Shown here: piece after piece, positions 1 to 7,329 of the stretch
Layout of the letters: the number at the start of each line of letters is the position of its first letter
How positions within the stretch are numbered: position 1 is the stretch's first letter
Assembly (NCBI RefSeq): GCF_026625565.1
Contig: NZ_CP112998.1
Location: 560,501-624,500, forward strand
Reading direction: 5' to 3'
Source of the DNA: Dyadobacter pollutisoli
GTDB lineage: Bacteria > Bacteroidota > Bacteroidia > Cytophagales > Spirosomataceae
DNA length: 64,000 bases
Position numbers and translations under genes: made by a program
The notes under the pieces: model-generated
The model's input: the letters and a program-made list of their open reading frames with translations, nothing else
The model's database searches: none
What the model was told of the DNA's origin: nothing

Positions 1-332
1 ATTCCTGCTCCAAATATGAATAGCGCAACTGCCAGCAGATAGGAAGTAGGGGCCATTAAAAGCAACGGAAGTACGAATGCAATGATCAGCGCGGAAATAA
101 GCGCCATACGACGGCTGCCAAATTTATTGATCAATAGTCCGGTGACCGGCATGGTAAAAATGGCGCCTGCACCTAATGAAAGCAATACAATGCCGAGATC
201 GGCATCATTGAGTCCCAGTTTTATTTTGGCAAAAGGAACCATAGGCGCCCAGCTTGAGAGCCCGATCCCGCAGACCAGAAAAATAAGTAAAGTAGCCCTG
301 CGTGCGGCGCTTATTTTGAGTTTCTCTTCCAT
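1..332 (-). CDS. MFS transporter, N-terminal part (runs off the left edge)
   Basis: Reading leftward from an ATG at 330-332, 110 codons are open up to the edge of the window. The protein has a short cytoplasmic lead, a hydrophobic helix at about residues 13-35, a second at about 45-64, the MFS motif-A loop GLLINKFGSRRM at residues 65-76, and a third helix at about 77-95. This is a typical start of a 12-helix major facilitator permease of the inner membrane. The substrate cannot be told from this part. It is divergent from a DeoR-type regulator 75 bp away, and a large palindrome lies between the two, so it is probably controlled by that repressor; DeoR proteins usually sense phosphorylated sugars, which makes a sugar permease likely. 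Confidence 0.85.
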   Translation of the reverse strand, partial: MEEKLKISAARRATLLIFLVCGIGLSSWAPMVPFAKIKLGLNDADLGIVLLSLGAGAIFTMPVTGLLINKFGSRRMALISALIIAFVLPLLLMAPTSYLLAVALFIFGAG

Positions 333-355
333 GCATTCAAATAAATTGAGATCAT

Positions 356-363
356 TAGATTTG
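356..363 (+). promoter_or_regulatory. Candidate Bacteroidota -7 box before the DeoR gene
   Basis: TAGATTTG matches the Bacteroidota -7 consensus TAnnTTTG and overlaps the left end of the palindrome at 361-394. No clear -33 TTTG lies at the expected distance. Overlap with the operator would suit repression. Confidence 0.35.
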
Positions 364-394
364 CAAATAAATGCAAATTTGCATAAAATTGCAA
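361..394. promoter_or_regulatory. Long palindrome in the MFS/DeoR divergent promoter, probable operator
   Basis: The 34 bases are symmetric around 377/378 with only three mismatched pairs (367/388, 369/386, 370/385). The core ATGCAAATTTGCAT at 371-384 is a perfect 14-bp palindrome, flanked by TTGCAA at 361-366 and at 389-394. It sits between the two divergent start codons, 14 bp from the DeoR ATG. The position suits autoregulation plus control of the transporter. That the DeoR protein binds it is inference. Confidence 0.65.
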
Positions 395-407
395 AAAAGA
401 AATTGGA

Positions 408-1157
408 ATGGTAAAGGAAAAACGATTCGCCTATATACTGGAAAGGCTTCGGGATTCAAATGAAGTCGGATTTGCGCAACTGAGCAGCGAACTGGAAGTG
501 TCGGAGGATACGGTAAGAAGGGACATTGACGCATTGAATAACAGCGGTTTGCTGTTGAAAATCAGGGGAGGGGCCATTCCTCGGTCACATAATCCGCTCA
601 GTTTCAAAGAGCGGATCGGATACCTGAAGGACGACAAGGAGGTGATTGCTTTGAAAGCGCAATCCCTGGTGAAGAATGGACAGACTGTTTTTCTGGACGG
701 TGGGACTTCGGTTTTTACATTGGTTTCGCTTTTACCAGCAGATATTAAACTGACGGTCATTACCAATAATACTGCTATTATTCCTGCACTTTCGGCTTAC
801 AATGGCATCAAACTGATCATTTTAGGTGGAACCTATTTGAAGGAATCTGAGACTATTGTGGGGCTGCAGGCCATCAGAATGGTTGAGAATTTTCAGGCCG
901 ACTTGTATATGATGGGGATCTGTGCTTTGGACACGGAAAGAGGGGTTACTGCTAGCTACCTGGAAGAAGCGGAATTGAAGCAGACTATGCTGGCACATTC
1001 GGCAACAGCAGTCGCGTTGAGCACATTCGAAAAAGTAGGGACATTTGAGTTATACCGGGTGTGCCCCATCGAAAGCCTGGACTACATCGTCACTGAAGTG
1101 GATTCCACCGATAAAAAGTTCGAGGGTTTTAAAAGGCTTGGAGTGAAAGTTCTGTGA
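408..1157 (+). CDS. DeoR/GlpR-family transcriptional regulator
   Basis: This 249-residue protein has the normal length and layout of DeoR-family repressors. A winged helix-turn-helix covers about residues 5-58, with recognition helix VSEDTVRRDID at 31-41 and the wing signature GGA at 54-56. A DeoRC sensor domain follows from about residue 75, including DGGTS at 97-101, the kind of loop that binds phosphorylated sugars in this family. The start ATG at 408 lies just after the palindrome at 361-394. It is divergent from the MFS transporter and probably represses that gene and itself; the inducer is unknown. Confidence 0.9.
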   Translation: MVKEKRFAYILERLRDSNEVGFAQLSSELEVSEDTVRRDIDALNNSGLLLKIRGGAIPRSHNPLSFKERIGYLKDDKEVIALKAQSLVKNGQTVFLDGGTSVFTLVSLLPADIKLTVITNNTAIIPALSAYNGIKLIILGGTYLKESETIVGLQAIRMVENFQADLYMMGICALDTERGVTASYLEEAELKQTMLAHSATAVALSTFEKVGTFELYRVCPIESLDYIVTEVDSTDKKFEGFKRLGVKVL

Positions 1158-1190
1158 AAATTGTGAATTTGAGTAAAACGGGAAGAGTCT

Positions 1191-1481
1191 ATGCAAAGCT
1201 GGCAGCAAAGAATCAATATCAATCATGAAATTCGTTTCGGGAAGCCTTGTATTACGGGTACTAGGATAGCCGTTTGGGATATTCTGGGATGGCTTGCCAG
1301 TGGCATGACCTATGATGAAGTGATTGAAGATTTTCCAGCTTTGAGCAAGGAGGATATTCTTGCAGCACTTGCATTCGCGGCTAACCGTGAGGAGAATACT
1401 AAACATTTGGTTTATTGGAGATTTTTTAAAAGACTTTCCAGGTTTCAAAAACCTGGAAAGTCTTCCTTCCGTACTTGTTAA
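1191..1481 (+). CDS. DUF433 (VapB-like antitoxin family) protein
   Basis: The first 70 residues or so match the DUF433 pattern: an N-terminal strand, then GKPCITGTRI (residues 18-26), then a helical part with GMTYDEVIEDFP and LSKEDILAALAFA. Members are small winged-HTH-like proteins often found as antitoxins beside PIN-type toxins. No toxin gene is seen here: DeoR is upstream and the convergent GMC gene follows, overlapping by 4 bp. From about residue 80 on, the reading frame runs through the perfect hairpin at 1430-1464, so the last 17 residues look like repeat-derived tail rather than conserved protein. It may be an orphan antitoxin relic. Confidence 0.7.
   Translation: MQSWQQRININHEIRFGKPCITGTRIAVWDILGWLASGMTYDEVIEDFPALSKEDILAALAFAANREENTKHLVYWRFFKRLSRFQKPGKSSFRTC
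1430..1464. repeat. Perfect 16-bp inverted repeat (palindromic extragenic-type element)
   Basis: Bases 1430-1445 pair exactly with 1449-1464 around a 3-base loop. The element lies inside the 3' end of the DUF433 reading frame and just before the end of the convergent GMC gene. On the minus strand the stem is followed by TTTT, so it could end GMC transcription. From memory it resembles a palindromic repeat family common in Bacteroidota genomes. Confidence 0.75.
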
Positions 1482-3217
1482 ATATTCTTCTTTTTTGACT
1501 CTTTTACTGCGAAATCGACGGCACGGGCGGTTAGAGCCATGTAGGTAAGCGATGGATTCACGCAGGAAGCGGAAGTCATCGCAGCTCCGTCGGTAACGAA
1601 TACGTTTTTCACAGCGTGCAGCTGATTGTTACCATTCAATACCGATGTTTTTGGATCGCGTCCCATTCTGGCTGTTCCCATTTCATGAATGGCCATTCCA
1701 AGGTAAGAGCCGTTGTCGTGGGTTTTTACATTTTTGAGGCCTGATTTTTCGAGCATTTCAGCAGCATCATTCATCATGTCTTTCCTCATTTTTTTCTCAT
1801 TCTCACGCAGGTCAGCGTCGAAAACTACGGTAGGAATTCCGAATTTATCTTTCTTCTCTTTGCTGAGATACATATAGTTTTCATGGTATGGCAATGTCTC
1901 GCCAAAACCGCCAAAACCCATCGTCCAAGCACCTGGCGTGGTTAGCTCTTCTTTGAAATCTGCTCCAAAAGCAAGTTCGGCCACATTACGCTGCCATCCC
2001 TGACGACCGCCACCACCCTGGTATCCGAATCCGCGCAGGTAGTCACGCTTGTCGGAACCGATATTGCGGTAACGTGGAATGTAGATACCATTGGCACGAC
2101 GTCCGAAATAGTATTTGTCGAGGTCACCTTCCCAAACACCACTTGCTCCCGTACGGAAATGGTGATCCATCAGGTTATGTCCCAGCTCTCCCGAATCATT
2201 ACCCATACCATTTGGGAAACGGTCAGACGTAGAATTGAGTAATAGTGCTGTCGAAGCCAATGCACTCGCACAAACAAATATGATGTTCGCGAAGTACTCT
2301 TTTTCCTGTAAAGTAACAGAATCCACAACCCGTACCCCGGTTGCACGACCACTACCAACCCCGTTGCCGCCGGATTTTTTCGCGTCGTAAATAATTTCTC
2401 TTACGACGGAGTCAGGACGTAGTGTTAATAAACCAGTTTTGACAGCGGGCGGAAGCGTACTGGACTGGGTGCTGAAGTAGGCGCCATAAGGGCAACCCAG
2501 CGAGCAGCGATTGCGGTACTGGCATGGAGAACGTCCTCCTTCGAGCTGAATTTTAGTTGGCTGTGACAAGTTCGCAACACGGCCAATAGTCATATTCCGT
2601 CCCGGAAACTCTTTTTCAAGTCTCTTACGTACTTCTTTTTCTACAAAGTACATATCCATTGGCGCAATAAAATCACTGTCTGGTAACTGGGGAAGTCCTA
2701 GTTTCTCTCCGGAGATCCCAACGTGCTTTTCAACATAGGAGTACCATGGAGCAATGTCTTTGTAACGGATCGGCCAGTCGACAGCAACGCCGTCTTTGAG
2801 GTTTGCTTCAAAATCGATATCACTCAAACGATACGACTGGCGTCCCCACATAATGGATTTGCCCCCAACGATATTAGGGCGGAACCAGTCAAAACGTTTC
2901 TTTTCTTCATATGGGGAATCCATGTCATTCATCCAGTACTTCTCCGTCATCTCATTATACGGATAGTCCCTGGACAGGAATGGATGTGTTTCTTTTTGTT
3001 TAACGGTCAGCCTGCCATTGTACTGCGATTCCCAGGGTGCTTTCAGGGCATTTTCATAACCTGTAACGTGTTCCAGGTTTTTGCCTTTTTCAAGCATGAG
3101 CACCTTTAAACCTTTTTCGGTCAATTCCTTGGCAGCCCAGCCTCCTGATACCCCTGAACCGATCACGATCGCATCATAGGTGATTTCTTTTACTGCATCT
3201 ATATTTAAATTCGCCAT
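1478..3217 (-). CDS. GMC-family FAD oxidoreductase (glucoside 3-dehydrogenase/gluconate 2-dehydrogenase-like large subunit)
   Basis: The 579 residues form a full glucose-methanol-choline oxidoreductase. The FAD dinucleotide fold has GSGVSG at residues 20-25. A middle segment carries the cysteine-bearing NRCSLGCPYGAY, and the C-terminal GMC domain shows HEMGTARMG, FVTDGAAM and CVNPSLTYMAL, matching the catalytic His and the FAD-contacting region. There is no export signal. The next gene upstream on the same strand (3262-3792) encodes the small-subunit partner with a twin-arginine-like leader, so the pair is probably exported together and acts in the periplasm on sugars or glycosides. The exact substrate is inference; 3-keto-glycoside formation is a good candidate in Bacteroidota. 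Confidence 0.88.
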   Translation of the reverse strand: MANLNIDAVKEITYDAIVIGSGVSGGWAAKELTEKGLKVLMLEKGKNLEHVTGYENALKAPWESQYNGRLTVKQKETHPFLSRDYPYNEMTEKYWMNDMDSPYEEKKRFDWFRPNIVGGKSIMWGRQSYRLSDIDFEANLKDGVAVDWPIRYKDIAPWYSYVEKHVGISGEKLGLPQLPDSDFIAPMDMYFVEKEVRKRLEKEFPGRNMTIGRVANLSQPTKIQLEGGRSPCQYRNRCSLGCPYGAYFSTQSSTLPPAVKTGLLTLRPDSVVREIIYDAKKSGGNGVGSGRATGVRVVDSVTLQEKEYFANIIFVCASALASTALLLNSTSDRFPNGMGNDSGELGHNLMDHHFRTGASGVWEGDLDKYYFGRRANGIYIPRYRNIGSDKRDYLRGFGYQGGGGRQGWQRNVAELAFGADFKEELTTPGAWTMGFGGFGETLPYHENYMYLSKEKKDKFGIPTVVFDADLRENEKKMRKDMMNDAAEMLEKSGLKNVKTHDNGSYLGMAIHEMGTARMGRDPKTSVLNGNNQLHAVKNVFVTDGAAMTSASCVNPSLTYMALTARAVDFAVKESKKKNI

Positions 3218-3261
3218 TTTGAGTGCTATTAATATTTCATTGAGGATAAGTCATTTCAAGA

Positions 3262-3792
3262 TCAGAGTGCCCAGCTTTTCTGGCCTTTGGGCATCGGCCA
3301 GCTGCCGTCAAATCTTCCGGGGATCGGCAGGTAATCCAAAGCCTGCGTAGCTCCAATCTCGGACGTGAAATAGCCAGTCACGGTAAGACCTTTTAGTTGC
3401 AGGAAAAATGGTTTGTCTGAAACGGTGGTACGTTTAACCATGTCGTTCTTCTGGGTGGCGTCCAGAGATGAAAACCCTTTTCCATACACTTCTTTGCTTT
3501 GCGCATCGATTTTCTCCAGTCCCGAATAGAATTTCTTCTGATCCTCCAGTGGATAGCAATCACGCATAATGCGGGTAATGAATTTTTCAACGCCAGCAGC
3601 TTTGGCCCCCGGGGTACCGGTTGTGGGAATAATGACGTCAGCTACATCCGCCAGTAATGCTTCCTGCTGGTCGGAAATGGTAACGGACGGCCCGAAATTT
3701 AGCTTTTCGCCCATCACGCCTGCCATGAGGGGAGCGGAAATCGTCCCTCCGAGCAGAAAGGTTATTTTTTGAACTGCTTCTCTACGGTTCAT
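3262..3792 (-). CDS. Gluconate 2-dehydrogenase subunit 3-family protein
   Basis: This 176-residue protein starts MNRREAVQKITFLLGG, a twin-arginine-type leader followed by a hydrophobic stretch and an Ala-rich cleavage region near residue 25. The mature part has the family pattern: DVIIPTTGTPGAKAAGVEKFI, a central helical part, and a C-terminal LTVTGYFTSEIGATQALDYLPIPGRFDG. Members are small partners of GMC dehydrogenases that carry the complex through the Tat system and pass electrons on. It lies 44 bp upstream of the GMC gene on the same strand, so the two form an operon. Confidence 0.87.
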   Translation of the reverse strand: MNRREAVQKITFLLGGTISAPLMAGVMGEKLNFGPSVTISDQQEALLADVADVIIPTTGTPGAKAAGVEKFITRIMRDCYPLEDQKKFYSGLEKIDAQSKEVYGKGFSSLDATQKNDMVKRTTVSDKPFFLQLKGLTVTGYFTSEIGATQALDYLPIPGRFDGSWPMPKGQKSWAL

Positions 3793-4152
3793 TGGTCGAG
3801 GATTTAAGTCAGGAAATGAAATATGTTACAATTAAACTTATAAATATAATAATGATCGGGGTTCTTACCGCATCGTTAAGCAAGAAAGAAGACAGGTAAA
3901 GCTAGTTCCCCACTTTTCGGAGCACGACTTTAATTTATTTCGATCAAATTGGCTGCTAATACGGTGAATTTTAGGGGTGATTTTCCAAAGGTTCAACGAA
4001 TAGCGCCGTTTGCACATCGCATTTCATTTGATTGAAAGGGAATGTGCACATTTGATTAATATTCTGAACCGAGGCTTAGGCGAAGCATTAGATTTTAATC
4101 TAATCTTCAAGTTTAGAGGTTAAGTAATAGAGGAACGTTGAGTAAATAATGC

Positions 4153-4190
4153 AAATATCTTTCCTGAAATTTCAGGAAAGATATTTTTTT
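4153..4190 (+). terminator. Perfect palindrome with T run, intrinsic terminator-like
   Basis: Bases 4153-4186 are a perfect 34-bp palindrome centred at 4169/4170, and the plus strand continues as an uninterrupted T run to 4190. On the minus strand the trailing T tract is only three bases. It would therefore end a plus-strand transcript, though no plus-strand gene is seen upstream. Confidence 0.6.
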
Positions 4191-4346
4191 AACAGGCTTT
4201 TTTATTGCTGTTAACTATCAATAAATGAGTTATTTTTCTGTCCTGATGAAGAAATAATAAACCTGACTAAATATATCTTGTGACGAAACGCAGCTCAATG
4301 CGTCTAAACAATGTGACTACTAAATGTTACACGGTGTGTGTTGCTT

Positions 4347-4380
4347 AAAGGGTATGGGAAATTTTCCCAGCCCTTTTTTT
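4347..4380 (+). terminator. Second plus-oriented hairpin with T run
   Basis: AAAGGG at 4347-4352 pairs with CCCTTT at 4371-4376, with GGGAAA/TTTCCC arms inside, followed by T to 4380. It lies just downstream of the stop of the minus-strand gene at 4396, so it may also serve that gene, but the T run is on the plus strand. Confidence 0.5.
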
Positions 4381-4395
4381 CTTATGTGGGTCTGT

Positions 4396-4755
4396 TCAAA
4401 ACCTTTTGATGAGGAGTACCTGCTCGGGGCATTTAGGATCGAATCTGATCCTGACCTTTCTTCCAACATCGCGTTGGTTAAATTGAAAGCGGGCGCTAGC
4501 CTGATCAAATTCCGCTATATAGTTTCTTTGGTCGTAGGGCTGGACCTGTACGCGAAATTTAATTTTCCCCAATGATCCGCTCTCTTTGGCTTTTATAAGT
4601 TCTATACTTAATATTATCGCGTCGGATTCAACCCCGTAACGGCAAATGGGTTGGATTCCTGCACCCGCAAGACACGCTCGCAAGGAGGATAATATAACAA
4701 GCATTGTCACGATTAGTAGTGGAATGGAGGTGCTGTAATAAACCATGGTATACAT
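4396..4755 (-). CDS. Small membrane-anchored hypothetical protein
   Basis: I do not recognise the family with certainty. I chose the ATG at 4753-4755, preceded by an A-rich stretch, over an in-frame GTG at 4797. The 119 residues start with a hydrophobic segment (SIPLLIVTMLVILSSL) that acts as a signal anchor or signal peptide. They continue into a small beta-rich soluble part ending DVGRKVRIRFDPKCPEQVLLI, which recalls the end of DUF3592-type domains where a strand is followed by DPxxP. It is flanked by intergenic DNA on both sides and is probably transcribed alone. Confidence 0.6.
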   Translation of the reverse strand: MYTMVYYSTSIPLLIVTMLVILSSLRACLAGAGIQPICRYGVESDAIILSIELIKAKESGSLGKIKFRVQVQPYDQRNYIAEFDQASARFQFNQRDVGRKVRIRFDPKCPEQVLLIKRF

Positions 4756-4934
4756 TTTTTTAGTTGTTGAAGTGGGATTTGCTAAGGAAATGTACACTCA
4801 GTTTATTCACAAAAACAATTACCAAATGGTAATAACTATATAGTAAACGGTATCAAATGTTACTTATAGATTGTAGAATTTATTATATATTTATTATACG
4901 AAGTCAACCAGCTTGACGTCAATTAATCATCACA

Positions 4935-5978
4935 ATGGAACACAGACAATTAGGAGGGTCGGGCTTAAAGGTGCCGGTTTTGAGCTTTGGGACGGGAACA
5001 TTTGGTGGTGGCGGCGATTTTTTCAAAGCCTGGGGTAACACCCAGGTTGACGAAGCGGCACGGATGGTAAGTCTTTGTATGGATGTGGGACTTAATTTTT
5101 TCGATACGGCCAATGTATATTCGCAGGGGTTGTCCGAGGAGATCCTAGGCAAAGCCACCATTGGTCTGAGGGATAAAATCCTGCTATCCACGAAGGCGAC
5201 ATTCCGTATGGGAGACAAACCGAATGACTTCGGTTCTTCTCGCTTTAATCTCATCAGGTCCTGTGAGGATAGCCTCAGGAGGCTACAAACCGATTATATT
5301 GATATCTACCATATGCATGGTTTCGATGGCAATACACCGGTTGAGGAAACGCTGAGCGCGCTCAACGACCTGATCAAAAGCGGCAAAGTCCGTTACATTG
5401 CCTGTTCCAATTTTTCAGGCTGGCATCTGATGAAGTCGCTTTCGGTTTCGGAGCGATATGGCTGGGCGAAATATATAGCACACCAGGCACATTACTCACT
5501 GCTGAGCCGGGAGTTTGAATGGGAGCTGATGCCGCTAGGCCTTGATCAGAAAATCGGCACGCTGGTTTGGAGTCCCCTCTCTGCAGGCCGGCTAGGGGGC
5601 AAGTACAGACGTAATCAGCCAATTCCTGCCGATGGAAGGATTGCGCAAGGAGGCGGAGAGGGGCCTGCTGTTCCCGACGATTTTTTTTACAATCTGATCG
5701 ATGTCCTGGACGAAATTGCTGCCGAAACACAGAAATCTGTCGCCCAGGTTGCATTGAACTGGTTATTGCAAAGGCCAACCGTTTCCAATATTGTGATCGG
5801 TGCCAGAAACGAGGAGCAGTTGAAACAAAACCTCGGTGCAATAGGGTGGGACCTTACTTTGGAGCAAATAAAGAAATTGGATACTGCAAGCGAAAAGGCC
5901 CCCGTTTATCCGTATTGGCACCAGCGCAACAATTTGGCTTTGAATCCGCTTCCCGACTTTTATGGAAAACTAAGATAG
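4935..5978 (+). CDS. Aldo/keto reductase
   Basis: A complete 347-residue aldo/keto reductase, a TIM-barrel NADP(H)-dependent oxidoreductase. The start MEHRQLGGSGLKVPVLSFGT is typical of the YghZ/Kv-beta branch. The catalytic tetrad is visible as Asp57, Tyr62, Lys87 and His128 (FFDTANVYS, LLSTKATF, YHMHGF). The C-terminal cofactor-binding segment has SNIVIGARNEEQL. It stands alone on the plus strand, 14 bp from the convergent response-regulator gene. The substrate is unknown. Relatives in this branch include sugar 1-dehydrogenases, so it is a possible missing first step for the sugar pathway at 16-23 kb, but nothing here proves this. Confidence 0.92.
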   Translation: MEHRQLGGSGLKVPVLSFGTGTFGGGGDFFKAWGNTQVDEAARMVSLCMDVGLNFFDTANVYSQGLSEEILGKATIGLRDKILLSTKATFRMGDKPNDFGSSRFNLIRSCEDSLRRLQTDYIDIYHMHGFDGNTPVEETLSALNDLIKSGKVRYIACSNFSGWHLMKSLSVSERYGWAKYIAHQAHYSLLSREFEWELMPLGLDQKIGTLVWSPLSAGRLGGKYRRNQPIPADGRIAQGGGEGPAVPDDFFYNLIDVLDEIAAETQKSVAQVALNWLLQRPTVSNIVIGARNEEQLKQNLGAIGWDLTLEQIKKLDTASEKAPVYPYWHQRNNLALNPLPDFYGKLR

Positions 5979-5992
5979 CTGATTCGGCCCCC

Positions 5993-6631
5993 TTATTTCA
6001 TTTCCGGAATATATAGTCCGTGCTGCATGGCATAAACGATCAGATCGGTGGTACGTTTGACTTTGAGCTTATCCATGACGCTGCGGTGGTAGTACTGAAC
6101 AGTATGTGCACTCAATTTCAGGTCGTAGGCAATCTCCTTGATCGTGCGTCCACTGCACACCTTTTGAAGCACCTCTTTTTCTCTGGGAGAGAGGTGCAAA
6201 ACAACTTGCTCGTCCGTAAAAACGCTATTGATGAGATTATCTCTTATCGACCGTCCTATATATTGCTTGCCTGCACTGACCTGCAAAATGGATTCTTTGA
6301 ATTCCTGAAATGTGGTCGACTTGGATAGAAAGCTATTTGCTCCCCGTCTGATCGTGTGTTTGATTGTCTGAACGTCTGCCACGGCCGAGAGAATGATCAC
6401 CTTCATTTCTTTCGGGAACCGTGCTCTACATACGTCAAGCAGTTCAAGTCCGTTGAGACCATTCATCATGAGATCCATGATCAGAATGTCCGGTGGGTTA
6501 TTGCTTCTGTGTGCTAAAAATTCTTTACCGTCTATATAAGTACCTACATCGTCTACCTCCGGCATTAGGACTAGTAGATTCTGTAGAGCATCCGTTAAAA
6601 GCTGGTGTTCATCGACTAAAACTATATTCAT
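5993..6631 (-). CDS. NarL/LuxR-type response regulator (orphan)
   Basis: This 212-residue two-domain regulator has a receiver domain with acidic residues Asp7-Glu8, phosphoacceptor Asp53 (DILIMDLMMNG) and Lys104. A LuxR-type helix-turn-helix follows at about residues 145-205, with LSPREKEVL, IKEIAYDLKLSAHTVQYYH and MDKLKVK. No histidine kinase gene adjoins it; the aldo/keto reductase is convergent and the other side is a 0.7-kb leader before a secreted-protein gene. The only kinase in the window is a large hybrid 36 kb away. It may regulate the divergent secreted protein, which is inference from position only. Confidence 0.92.
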   Translation of the reverse strand: MNIVLVDEHQLLTDALQNLLVLMPEVDDVGTYIDGKEFLAHRSNNPPDILIMDLMMNGLNGLELLDVCRARFPKEMKVIILSAVADVQTIKHTIRRGANSFLSKSTTFQEFKESILQVSAGKQYIGRSIRDNLINSVFTDEQVVLHLSPREKEVLQKVCSGRTIKEIAYDLKLSAHTVQYYHRSVMDKLKVKRTTDLIVYAMQHGLYIPEMK

Positions 6632-7329
6632 AAAACTAATTTGTGCTATTCGTCATCTAGTTGGATGGTTATCAAAACTAGCGCGGGTTCAATGGGTTGC
6701 TAAAAAAGTGTGGTCGTTGAAAAACAGTATGCCTCTAATTTAATATTTTCTTTGATCAATGCAATTATTTACGAAATAACGATCAAAATCAACTATAAAC
6801 AAGTGCCAATCTTATTTAACGGTAAATCTCGTCATCGCTCTGGAAAAGATATGTAGCCAAAATTAATTCTACACCCACCAATTATTGCGGGGCAAATAAT
6901 AGTAATATTTTGTGGGTTTGTTTTGATATATTTATAGATACATTTGCAACAAGTACTATTCTGTTGTGTCTAAAAGGCATTTCTGATCCAGCTAATACTA
7001 CAAGATTTTGGGGTTCATCTAACGTTCTAAACCATTAAAAAACGAGACAACTTTACTTAATTTTTAAGTTATCGAGTACCTGGTACAACCCATCTCTTCG
7101 GTTGGCTGGCATGCTGAAAACACCTCTACAATAAAATTAGGAAATTATCCTGAATGCCGACGTATATAGCTATCGGTAAATTAGCGTTGTGCCCGGTTAT
7201 CAGTTTGGAAATGATTTTAACTATCTGTATATAAACAGTTAGCCGTTTATTTATCACGCTCCGCGAGGAGTTTATAAACTTTCTATATCACTTAAACGAT
7301 TTTTTATTTATCTCAAAATCTCTACTACT
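6632..7329. other. Long AT-rich divergent intergenic region
   Basis: The 698 bp separate the response-regulator gene from the T9SS-substrate gene. I see no protein gene or tRNA. A promoter-like pair is present at 6917-6946, about 380 bp before the secreted-protein start, which would give a very long untranslated leader or an independent small RNA. Confidence 0.6.
6917..6946 (+). promoter_or_regulatory. Bacteroidota-type promoter candidate
   Basis: TTTG at 6917-6920 and TACATTTG at 6939-6946 fit the -33 TTTG and -7 TAnnTTTG elements with an 18-base spacer, close to the usual spacing. It is the best-matching promoter seen in the window. The start codon downstream is at 7330. Confidence 0.5.

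Larger units (their letters stand above)
3793..4395. other. Intergenic stretch with plus-oriented hairpins but no plus-strand gene
   Basis: No convincing protein gene fits here. The stretch holds an 8-bp inverted repeat at 4087-4094/4097-4104, a perfect 34-bp palindrome followed by a T run at 4153-4190, and a second hairpin with a T run at 4347-4380. Both T runs lie on the plus strand, whereas both flanking genes are on the minus strand. No TAnnTTTG box was found upstream of them on the plus strand. Confidence 0.6.

Noticed and set aside
82..414. Plus-strand 110-residue reading frame at the left edge
   Set aside because: It is antisense to the clear MFS transporter frame, with helices and motif A on the minus strand.
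4324..4575. Plus-strand 83-residue reading frame
   Set aside because: It is antisense to the small membrane protein at 4396-4755 and runs across the terminator-like hairpin; the composition is not protein-like.
6632..7329. tRNA or protein gene in the long leader
   Set aside because: No cloverleaf or TTCGA-type T-loop and no open frame of note were found by eye; only a promoter-like pair is supported.
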